Origin: Paraspadella gotoi
Taxonomy: Eukaryota; Chaetognatha
Reading direction: 5' to 3'
DNA: 64,000 nucleotides
Assembly: GCA_051294375.1 (NCBI GenBank)
Contig: CM119268.1
Coordinates: 23,569,938-23,633,937, forward strand
A program made the translations under genes and the position numbers. A model generated the notes under the pieces. That model was not told the DNA's origin, did no database searches, and saw only the letters and a program-made list of their open reading frames with translations. The number at the start of each line of letters is the position of its first letter. The stretch's first letter is position 1. Shown here piece by piece: positions 12,481 through 21,222 of this stretch.

Positions 12481-12922
12481 TAGTCTTTAGCGCCTTATCC
12501 ACATATAAACGGGGTATGTACTTTATTGTGGTTCTGCGTGTTTTTAGTATTTTTTACAGGAAGTATCCACCAGTATACAAAATACTATGTTGTACTCCTC
12601 ACGAGCATCAACTTTATTAAGTTGCTACAGTCAGTATAAAATTAATTAGTTATTAATTTAATAAAATGATATAATCATATATAAACATTCATTCACCCTA
12701 CGTCTTACCCTAGATTTTTGTCCCCCCCCATAATATTTTCTTCGTTTTTTTTTCGATTTTTAATTCGTCTTTTCCTTTCTGATTTGCTTATTTTCTATTC
12801 CAAGTAAATACATCTTCCATTAATTGAAACCGAATGTCATACGGAATCGCTAATCGATTGCGTTAAAGGGTTCCAATCGCTCTCTCGACTAATTACGACG
12901 AACAATAACAAACAAGCGAAAA

Positions 12923-12931
12923 CCCCGCCCC
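12923..12931 (+). promoter_or_regulatory. GC box upstream of the 8-cysteine gene
   Basis: CCCCGCCCC, an Sp1/KLF-type site, stands alone in AT-rich DNA about 130 bp upstream of the predicted start codon at 13060. A promoter role is inferred from position only. No clear TATA box was seen. Confidence 0.35.
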
Positions 12932-13059
12932 GTAAAAAATCACCTTAAAAGGTTTAAAGTCGGTTAAAGCGAGACGCGATTTTTCTTTCCCCCCCCGGAG
13001 AATTTTAGGGTTTTTTTTTTCTTAATTTTCTTAAATCAAATCAAATTTAAATTAAAGAG

Positions 13060-13246
13060 ATGCGCCGGTTAATTTTATCGTTGTGGATTCTTATTGTTTT
13101 GGGTGACGATCCCGAAAAGCCGGATGAATGTCGGACCGGAGACTTTTGCGCCAACCAACCGGAATTAAAAATAGAGTTTGGAGATGATTCGAATTCGAAA
13201 TCTATAACAGGATTGATGGACGGGTGCTGCCGAATCACGATGGAAG
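13060..13246 (+). CDS. 8-cysteine gene, exon 1
   Basis: Carries the start codon, the signal peptide and the first half of module 1 (C24, C30, C56-C57). The donor is GAAG|GTAGAA, phase 1. The frame runs on past it into intron for about 100 nt, so a retained-intron reading is possible but loses the module symmetry. Confidence 0.75.
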
Positions 13247-15311
13247 GTAGAAAATACGTAGTTAGTATGTCTTTTTCTCTCCCACTTTTTTTCAGTTTAC
13301 TTCAATACTTTTTGTTTTTAAATCTTCGTCCAGTGTTAAATTCTAATACGGTACTCGTTTTATAATTTTTGAAAAAATTGGAGGCTTTTTCCGACCCGTC
13401 CTAATCCCAAATTTAATCTTAAATTTCATCTCAATTTTAATCTTGGGTTCTGCATTTGGGTGAAGTGAAAGTTTGGAATCAAAATTTAGCAGTTATATCT
13501 TGAAAACTATCATATTAGTGAATACTAATCTGTAATTATTTTTCTTTTTTTATAAATATAGTAGCCCAGTCAGCTTATTTTGTATATAGTACTACCCTTA
13601 TATAATGTCAAAATTTTAAAATGGTTTTTTTTTAATTCTGAGAACAGATTCAGATTCCTCGTTAAAAGTTAATAAAAGAAAGTATAAATCTTTTTCAAAA
13701 ATTATGTCATTAAGTAGGTTAAAATTACAAAAAACTATATTTTTAAGCTGGAAATTTAAAATCGGCGTCTTAAAGAATCTCACGTCTTTTACTTACACAT
13801 AACTATTCAGGCAGGACGCCACATTATCTCAACCAATTTTTTTTTCTATACCTTTTCCCTGATTCTTTTTCTTTATCTCTTTTCTTCTTTTTATTTGTAT
13901 TTTTCTTTCCCTCTTTCCTCCCCTCCTTCTCATACCGTCAATTACCATTTTTTTGGCCCTACCTTTTTCTGCCATTCTTTTAATTTCCTCACCTTTTTTT
14001 CTCTTCTTCATTCTTTCCCGTTTTTTTACCCTCTTTTTCTTTCCATTTTCCCCTCTTTTTGTACCTTTTATTTGTTATACTATATTTTTTGCCATTTGCC
14101 TTCTTTTTTTGGCCATTTGCCCCCCTCTGTCATTCTCTCCTGACTACATTTACATTGAGCAAAATAAAAAAAAATTTTTGTTTGCATTATAAGAAAAAAA
14201 ATTAATGGTAATGAAGGATTTTATTTCAATTTTGGTTGCCTAACAGATTTAATAAATTGACAAATTTTGCGGAAAATTTTATCGCAAAATCTATCGATTT
14301 TGAAAAAAAATAATTCCTGACCCTTTCATTGTATTAAAAGGATGCGGTTTTTTTGTTTTATTAACGTCTATGTGTATATCATCTTTTAAAACTAATAAAT
14401 GAATTGAAAATATTCTCTTTATCAAAAATGAAAGTCACAAAAGTCACAAATTAATAGCCGTCTTTAAAAATTATTTGTTGCTAAACAAAAAAAGTTTTAT
14501 TGATAATATTGTAGGTGTTAAAATCTTATTCAATAGGCTATATTTTTTGTTAATTTCAACCAATTTGAATTATTTTTGTTCAACAAATTATGATAAAGAC
14601 TGAAAATGAAACTTTTTACTTATCAAATTTAAAATTAATTAATAGGCAAACTATAAATGATTTAACCGAATAAATATACCCGGAGGTAAAAAAGATAAGG
14701 AAGAACAGATTTCCAAAGTAAAAAAATTTTCTCAACTTTCTTTGACATTCAAATCAGAAGACGAAAGTAAAAATGGACAAAAATGGACAAGATTTTTTTC
14801 CCAAAAAGTTGCCAAAATGGTACTCTTTTATCATTAGAAACGGGTTGAGATGATTTTAACCAATCCTTAGTTTGGCCCAATTTGTGTTGTGTTACAAAGT
14901 TATTCAATATTGTAAGTAACAACTGAACAATATTGGAAAGAGTCGTTTTTTTCCTAAATGCAATGTTTGTAAGCGGAACCCTTGATATTTTATTAGGTGA
15001 CGTAACTCAAACTAAATGTTGGCTATGCTCTCAATGCAATAGCGTTGATCTACCATTTGCCAAAACAACGGAATGTATACCAGGAATACGAAAACAATCT
15101 AGTTCGGGATCGGCAGGTTCGTAAAGTTTTTGTTTAAATGATTAGTGGTAATAACCTTTCTTTTTCGTTGTTATATGTATTTGGCAAAAATGATTTTTGT
15201 TTCACAACGAATTTTATTTTATCATATAAACGTACATGCTTCGGCTTTGGATGCAAGCCTTCTTCAGCGTCAATGATTTGTGAAAATTTGTACAGTTTTT
15301 TGTGTGAAAGA

Positions 15312-15380
<69 letters not shown>

Positions 15381-15485
15381 CAAAGTTCTTATTCAAAACT
15401 AAAATCTCTATCTGTCCTCATTCTTAACCTGTCCTCACCACTTGACCACTATTCTTTTTCTCAACTCTGTGTTGGAAACTTTGCC

Positions 15486-15568
<83 letters not shown>

Positions 15569-17846
15569 TCTTTCACACAAAAAACTGTTTAAATGATTGA
15601 AATAACTTAGCCTAATTTTAAATTCATCGTCTCTGCTAAAAATTGAAAAAAAAAGTGTTTCAATTTAATTATTTAACAAAAAATTAAAAAATGGAGCGTT
15701 GAAGAAAGTAAATTAATTTTTTTTAAATTTTTCTCTTAATCTTTATAGGGGGACCTATTACGTGTACCAAGGATACGGCCGACGAGTGTAAGAAAATGGG
15801 AACAATTGATAACTGGATCGCTATAGACGGCCAGCGTATCGACTACAAAGGAATCAAAACCACTGGCTGTTGCGTCCTTACTAACGCCGGTGAGATAGAT
15901 AGATAGATAGATAGAAAGATAGATAGATAGATAGATTATTGAGTTAATTTTTGAAATCTGTTAAATTTGGTTAGCCTCTTAGTCGCTCCGCTTTTTTTCC
16001 TCGGTCAGTCGGTACGTCTATGTCCGTTTTCTTTTCAAATGCTCGTGACTCTTTTAATACTTTATCAATTTGTTGTATAATTGGTTTTAGGATAAGGTTT
16101 GTATATATGTATCATAATTATACAAAAATAGCGCTAGACTTTTATTGAATAAGACATAACTTATTTTTTTTAGTTACACAAAGAAACTCATAAGATACTT
16201 TTTGGTCGGTTTGTCAGAGTCTGTCTGTCTGTCCCACTTATGTGTAAAATGCTTATCACTCGGTTATGAAAATATGGTAATATATATCATACATGTAAAG
16301 TCACGTGATCACCTTAAAAAGTGATCACATGACCCAAAATGTAATGCGCTTTAAATTTAGTTGATCTTTCCGACTGCAATCTAAGCCCTAATCCTAACCC
16401 TTTAGTTTTTAGTCGGATCTGCTTTATAATTCACTTTGTCGGTCCGTCGGTCCGCCCCCTCAATCTTGTCGGGCATTCACTTATATCATGTCAGAAAATT
16501 GAATTATAATAAATTATGCCAAAAAAAATGATGTCCGTCCGTCCATCTGTCTGTCTGTCTGTCTGTCTGTCCGTCCGTCCGTCCGTCCCACCTTAGCAAA
16601 AACACCAATTACTCGTGATTGGATGGATGGATTGGAATGAAATTTTGTGTGTGGGTTGGGAAGTATGTGATTGAGCTGGATATGAAGTTTCGATGGAATC
16701 GTCCGAGTGGAAATGAGTTTAAATGGAAATAAAAATATATATTTCACTATTTGAATACCAATAATTACTCATGAGTGGATGGGGCGATTGACTTGAAATT
16801 TTGTTTTTGGGTATAAAAGTGTGTGATTAAACTGGAAATCAAGTTTTGATGGAATCGTTTGAGTGGAAATGAGTTTAAATGGAAAAAAACAAAGAACCTG
16901 TTTCACTAATTGATTATGCTTCTTTTTCTTTTTATTTAAAATGTAAATGCAAGATGTATTAATTAATCAAATAATTAATCAGTTAATTAATCAATTAGTC
17001 AATTAATCAATAATTTATTAATCAGTTAATTAATCAATCAAAACAAACATTTCATATCAAATTAATTAATTGCCTAATTAATTAAATAATTAATAATAAA
17101 TTAATTTATTAAATAATTAACTTTAATTTATTACTAATTAATTATTAATTAATTAATTAATTAATTACCGATAATTGTCGTTGGCAGATCCGACATTGTT
17201 TGCTCAAATTTGTTATAACAAGATCGGTTCATGCAATGTGTTCCGTCGCAGTAAATTTATTTTCAAGTTTATTTTCCTTTTATCACATGACATGATATGA
17301 CTAACAAATTTTTATTAATGTATTTATGACATGCACTGCATCGAAATTCCGTCTTTTATTCCCTATAGTTTTAGGATTTCTTGAGGGCGGCGCTAGCAGT
17401 CCCTTAGATTTGAGGTTTTTTCCTTTTCTAACAAAAGAGCAATGAACTATAAGCAAATTATATATAGATTTTTAACGTAAGTGGGACAGACCGACGGACC
17501 GACGGACCGACTCGGAATTTAAATTACCATTCTGTTTTTTTTTTTTTTTTTTATAGATGGAAGTAGCATTGGAATTTGTCTCGACGGTTGCGATTGTACT
17601 ATGGAAGCATTCAAGGCGAAAACCGGTGCAACTCCTAACAAAATTGAATGGTTCGGTGACCCGTGCTCGAACGGGAGCAGTAGCAGTGGCAGTAATGCTG
17701 GCGGTGGAAGCAGTACTAGCGGAAGCGATCGGCCAGAAGCGGAAGGATTCTCCCTTTTCATTCAGTTGGCCTCTTCTGTTGTGATCTTCTTGGCGATGAA
17801 AAATAGAGAGACTGTATATGGGGCACGCAGTCTGCTGGGGCTGTAG
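13060..17846 (+). CDS. Secreted/surface protein with two tandem 8-cysteine modules (4 exons, unrecognised family)
   Basis: Exons 13060-13246, 14997-15116, 15749-15889 and 17557-17846 join to 738 nt, an exact 245-codon frame plus TAG. All three introns are phase 1 and have GT..AG ends. Residues 1-15 are a hydrophobic signal peptide (MRRLILSLWILIVLG). Exons 1+2 supply cysteines 24, 30, 56, 57, 70, 73, 76, 89; exons 3+4 supply 108, 116, 143, 144, 157, 161, 163, 186. This is an internal duplication with a Gly-Cys-Cys-x-[IL]-Thr signature before each inner splice site. A Ser/Gly linker (about 189-207) leads to a hydrophobic segment (about 215-231) and a short polar tail, which suggests a GPI signal or a single membrane span. 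I do not recognise the family, and no function is offered. The exact codon sum and matching phases make the gene model strong. Confidence 0.8.
13247..14996 (+). other. Intron 1 of the 8-cysteine gene
   Basis: 1750 nt, AT-rich, with a T/C-rich pyrimidine stretch (13830-14130). It contains one interspersed-repeat copy (13555-13760) and no other exon that I can support. Confidence 0.7.
13555..13760 (+). repeat. Interspersed AT-rich repeat (TTATGTCATTAA family)
   Basis: Shares AAGTTAATAAAAGAAA, ATTATGTCATTAA and AAAAACTATA in the same order with 18160-18270 (inside the hAT-type element) and 54430-54600. AGCCCAGTCAGCTTATTTTG also occurs at 43677. Probably fragments of one transposon family. Confidence 0.55.
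14997..15116 (+). CDS. 8-cysteine gene, exon 2
   Basis: Exactly 120 nt, phase 1 to phase 1. Acceptor TATTAG|GTGACG, donor GGCAG|GTTCGT. Encodes the C-x2-C-x2-C-x12-C half of module 1 and a Ser-rich spacer. The acceptor lacks a strong pyrimidine tract. Confidence 0.75.
15238..15267 (-). ncRNA. Hammerhead-like ribozyme core in intron 2
   Basis: On the minus strand CTGAAGA (15267-15261) fits the CUGANGA half-core. Next come an extra A, a hairpin with a GGCTT/AAGCC stem, and GAAGC in place of GAAAC. Beyond it, ATGTA then CGTT could pair as a short stem III, cleavage triplet and stem I with the preceding GACG. A CGTTGT box follows, as in the elements at 9.3, 27.4 and 38.4 kb. Deviations (extra A, A-to-G at the core edge) make activity doubtful. 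Confidence 0.4.
15292..15589. repeat. Intronic foldback: GA arm and CT arm with unique ends
   Basis: TACAGTTTTTTGTGTGAAAG, then AAGG and (GA)n and GGGCAAAGTT (15291-15387), is mirrored by AACTTTGCCC, (CT)n and CCTTCTTTCACACAAAAAAC (15477-15588). Spacer about 90 nt. The arms are near-perfect reverse complements, so the intron RNA could form a hairpin of roughly 95 bp or more. Confidence 0.8.
15749..15889 (+). CDS. 8-cysteine gene, exon 3
   Basis: 141 nt, phase 1 to phase 1. Acceptor TTTATAG|GGGGAC, donor GCCG|GTGAGA. First half of module 2: C108, C116 and the pair C143-C144, parallel to exon 1. Confidence 0.8.
15890..17556 (+). other. Intron 3 of the 8-cysteine gene, filled by repeats
   Basis: Starts with (GATA)n (15893-15937). 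It then holds a GTGATCAC-family segment (about 16150-16350, like copy 1 at 1.9 kb) and the GTCC/GTCT element 16412-17194, and ends in a poly-T acceptor. A GACGGACCGACGGACCGAC fragment sits at about 17490-17508. Confidence 0.75.
16412..17194 (+). mobile_element. GTCC/GTCT-bearing non-autonomous element, longest copy
   Basis: Begins GTCGGATCTGC (16412-16422) and ends GCAGATCCGAC (17184-17194), an 11-bp terminal inverted repeat. Body: a GGTCCGTCGGTCCGCCCC block, a GTCC/GTCT tetranucleotide tract (16534-16588), a degenerate tandem pair of about 140 bp (about 16605-16740 and 16755-16890, each with AATTACTC, GATTG and GAGTGGAAATGAGTTTAAAT) and an AATTAATTAA tract. Related copies lie at 1.9, 3.9 (-) and 10.4 kb. 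Shared sequence continues about 20 bp past the right repeat, so the true end is uncertain. Confidence 0.6.
17557..17846 (+). CDS. 8-cysteine gene, exon 4 and stop
   Basis: Acceptor is a long T run then ATAG|ATGG. Encodes C157, C161, C163, C186, the Ser/Gly linker and the hydrophobic C-terminal segment. The final codons and TAG lie in one 46-bp minisatellite unit (17815-17865), so the tail GARSLLGL is of repeat origin. Confidence 0.8.
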
Positions 17847-17865
17847 AAATTGAGAGCCTGTAGAT
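17815..17865 (+). repeat. Detached unit of the 46-bp minisatellite
   Basis: GGGGCACGCAGTCTGCTG, then GGGCTGTAGAAATTGAGAGC and CTGTAGAT match the array beginning at 18641. It is separated from that array by the hAT-type element. Confidence 0.85.
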
Positions 17866-18633
17866 TAGGGTGTTTAAAAATAACAAAATATTACAAATCG
17901 AATAAGGTACATTTTAGTGTAAACAAGTCTGTAGAATTCGATGGTAATGACCTTTTTTTTTGTATAATTTTATCTTTCTTGTCGAAAATGACGATTTTTA
18001 ATGTATATAAAATTGTCATAAAAAGAAAAAGAAATATAAAAATAAAGACTTATAAGTAAGTAAGTTTATTTCTAAATTTTATATTTTATAACAAGTTAGT
18101 TAGCTATATTTATTAATAATTATAAATAAAAATTAGGTTAAAATTAAAAAATAATAATTTCAAAATTTTATTCCTGGATTTGCATTCCTTACAAAAAGTT
18201 AATAAAAGAAAATATAATTTTTATTCCAAAGTTATGTCATTAAATTGGTCCAAATTCAGAAAAACTATAATTTTAATTTTTTCACTTTAGCTTTTTTTAT
18301 TATTATATATTAATAAACATAGCTAACAAACTGTTAATAAAATATAAAATTTGTAAATAAACTTACTGAAATATTTGTATGGGTTTTTATTTTCATATTA
18401 TGTAAGCTAAATATGTTTTTTATAAAATTTTAATAATTGTAGTTTCTTATACTCTACAACGTTTTTTCCATTTGAATAGTACCTTTTATGCTGCAAAAAT
18501 CGCCATTTCCGACAAAGAAGATGAAACTATACAAAAAACTGGTTATCAAAATCGAATTCTACAGACTTGATTACACTAAAATAGCTATGTACCTTACTCG
18601 ATTTGTTATATTTTGTTATTTTTAAATACCCTA
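17866..18633. mobile_element. hAT-type MITE/foldback element (768 bp)
   Basis: The ends TAGGGTGTTTAAAAATAAC (left) and, inverted, TAGGGTATTTAAAAATAAC (right) start long inverted arms that stay similar for about 200-300 bp. The element is flanked directly by CTGTAGAT on both sides (17858-17865, 18634-18641), an 8-bp direct repeat. TAGGG ends plus an 8-bp duplication fit the hAT superfamily. CTGTAGAT also resembles the host minisatellite unit, so the duplication is supportive and not conclusive. No transposase frame. The first AATAAA after the upstream gene's stop (18041-18046) is inside it. Confidence 0.75.
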
Positions 18634-18955
18634 CTGTAGATGGGGCTGATGGGGCTGTAGAAATTGAGAGCTTCTAGATGGGGCACGTAGTCTGCTGGGG
18701 CTGTAGAAATTAAGAGCTTGTAGATGGGGCACGCAATCTGCTGGGGCTGTAGAAATTGAGAGCTTGTAGATGGGGCACGCAATCTGCTGGGGCTGTAGAA
18801 ATTGAGAGCCTGTAGATGGGGTACACAGTCTGCTGGGGCTGTAAAAACAAAGAAGCTTTTGATGGCTCAAGCACTCTGCTGGGGCTGTAAAAATCGAGAG
18901 CTCTTAGATGGGACACGCAGTCTGCTGGGGCTGTAGAAACTAAAGGGCTTCTGCT
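18634..18955 (+). repeat. 46-bp minisatellite array
   Basis: About seven units, the best ones 46 bp, with core GGCACGCAATCTGCTGGGG then CTGTAGAAATTGAGAGCTTG. Some units are truncated. The minus-strand frames over it are repeat translations. Confidence 0.9.
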
Positions 18956-19340
18956 TAGGCATGTCGCTTTGAAAAATTCTCGAGCTTTGAGGATAAGTTT
19001 GCTTATTATTTCTAAAAAAATTGTTTGTTCTCCAAACTTAAAAAAGGCAATAGAAAGATTATAATCGCAAATTTATAAACAAAGTAAATCAATGTTTATT
19101 TCTTTAAAAGCTTATTGGAATTAGAATCAATAAGATAGTAATTGACAAAATGCAGAACGCTAGGCCTCTCTCAATAAATGTGACAAAGAGAATCACAAAA
19201 CTTTGTTTCATAAAATTCACTTCCGTTTAACAATCAGTCAACGTAACAGTTTTATTTTTCTGTTGATAGTGAAATAAATTTTGTGAGTCTGTAGTCGGGC
19301 ATTGCCTTAGTTCACCCCGCCTATAAGCATTACTCTTACA
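18956..19340. other. AT-rich intergenic stretch
   Basis: No gene or repeat recognised. Confidence 0.4.
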
Positions 19341-19457
19341 CTTTCAGTTGTGACCCGGTTGCTCAATGCTCATTGAGTAAAGCCGTCAGCTCATGACCAC
19401 TTGGTACCGAGATTAAACCCAACCCGGTGGGAAGCATGAGGACAGCCGTAAACTACC
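19341..19457 (+). mobile_element. tRNA-derived SINE, copy 3 (3' truncated)
   Basis: Contains TTGTGACCCGG, a doubled GCTCAATGCTCATTGAGTAA, a decayed B box (GAGATTAAACCC), GGGAAGCATGAGGAC and CCGTAAAC. The GGTTCCAAGCC tail of copies 1 and 2 is missing. Confidence 0.7.
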
Positions 19458-20170
19458 TATAATAATTATTAAATGTTACTATTCGAGATTACAATATCAA
19501 TTGTATTATTTTCGTTGACTCGAGATCATGAAACTCGTTTCTTAGCTCCACGGGGCGTCGACTTCGTTCACTCTGTCTCTATCGCTTCGTGTTTCTGTCT
19601 CTTTCTCGCCCAACTTGCGTCATATCAAAGCTAACTTACCACAAAATGACTCATCGTTAAATCTGGATTTTGGTGGGTAAGTATTCGTGTAACGAATAAG
19701 TAAGACATTATTATGATTACAAAATGTAATTTGTTTTATTTGTAACGAGAACTTGGAATTCATCAACATTTAATGTAACAAGAGCACAGAAAAGATAATA
19801 ATCTTTGATGTTAAGAAATAGCTAAAATAATATAAATTGATGTTAGTATATTTAAAATTATTTCGCTTCTGGAAAAAACTTTTTTTTCAGTTTGGTCTAA
19901 AATACAAGTTCTTTAACAAATTAAATTTGCTATTAAATATAAAGAATTTACTGTAATAATAATGCTCCCCCCCCGAATAAAAAATCGACAATGTATTTTG
20001 TTATTGTTCCGAATTTCTATTTTAACAATTTGAACAAAATTTTAAAAGAATTTTTAAAAGAAATATAAACTAAAAACTCGAAGGAAATCAAAATCATAAA
20101 CATCACTGTCGAAAAATTTTGTACGACTTGAAAAAAAAATTGAGTTGAAACTCAAAACAAAAACAAAGAA
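19458..20170. other. Intergenic DNA downstream of fringe
   Basis: AT-rich with no supported exon. The region from about 20,080 rightward is shared with inverted copy C, which marks the left limit of the duplicated block. Confidence 0.5.
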
Positions 20171-20177
20171 TCACAGC

Positions 20178-20514
20178 TTAAGTTGACTGAGAGGGAGAGA
20201 GAGGGAGAGAGAGGGAGAGGGGAAAAGGGAGAGAGAGATGGAGAGAGGTGATAGTTTTATGACTTAGAATTCGACAAATATCAACTGGAGGGGTATGAGG
20301 TACGACGACGANNNNNNNNNNNNNNNNNNNNNNNNNNNNNNNNNNNNNNNNNNNNNNNNNNNNNNNNNNNNNNNNNNNNNNNNNNNNNNNNNNNNNNNNN
20401 NNNNNNNNNNNNNNNNNNNNNNNNNNNNNNNNNNNNNNNNNNNNNNNNNNNNNNNNNNNNNNNNNNNNNNNNNNNNNNNNNNNNNNNNNNNNGAGAGACC
20501 GACCGACCCCCACC
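20178..20514. other. Fringe 3' flank: GA tract and gap
   Basis: GA-rich DNA and (GAC)n lead into the N run 20312-20492, just 22 nt beyond the fringe stop codon. Copy C (49692-49890) suggests that the gap holds CT/GA repeat and a GTC tract. Confidence 0.7.
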
Positions 20515-21158
20515 TCAAACAATATTACCACACCCTGTCGCCTCTTGAAACAATTTACAATGAAGAGATCTCAGTCTTGAAGGATCGAATCTTTCGTCGA
20601 ATCCCTTAATCCTCAGAACGTTAGTTTCCGATCCATAACTTCCGTAGCTCAACGTCACTTGCTTATTAATCTGCGAAGGAGGAATTAATCTCATGGACTC
20701 CAAATGCGAATGAAATCTTTCCACGACGGTCAATCGAGTTCCTAACACGTGTTCGGCGACGTAACCCATCGTGATGTCGTCCGTCATTCGAATGGCGTCA
20801 CCCACGCGCCGGAAACGCCCATTTCCCGCGACGGGCGCCATCTTATCGGCGAGAGAACGAGAGACGCAGAAGCCAGCGCCTCCCGTGGCGAACCAGAACG
20901 AGGCTCGGTTGTTGTTGTTGTTGTTGTTGTTGTCGCCGGGGGAGTGGGAGAGATGATTTCGGTCGACGATCTCGATGGGATGGCGTAGAGAAGGTTTGCC
21001 GAGATACCAGTCTTCGCGATGATCGTAGCTCCTTAGCAGATGCAGCATCTCAGGGATGTTGACGTAAGTGTCGTCGTCTACGTGGCAGAACCAGCGCTTT
21101 TGGAGGGAGTCGCGCTACGGAGCGTCCAATTCGTGGGACATCTTGAACAGCAGAGAGC
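20515..21158 (-). CDS. fng: fringe exon 2 (catalytic domain and stop)
   Basis: Acceptor TCTCCAG|GCTCTC at 21160-21159. From CHVDDD to the TGA the frame is open (ends ATGCGNIV). Between the acceptor and WFCH this copy reads TGCTGTTCAAG where copy C has TGCTGCAAG, and CTCCGTAGCG where C has CTTCCTGCG. The two copies correct each other's breaks, so the underlying exon is probably intact. Confidence 0.88.
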
Positions 21159-21187
21159 CTGGAGAGCAGAGAGAGAGTTGAGAGGAG

Positions 21188-21222
<35 letters not shown>

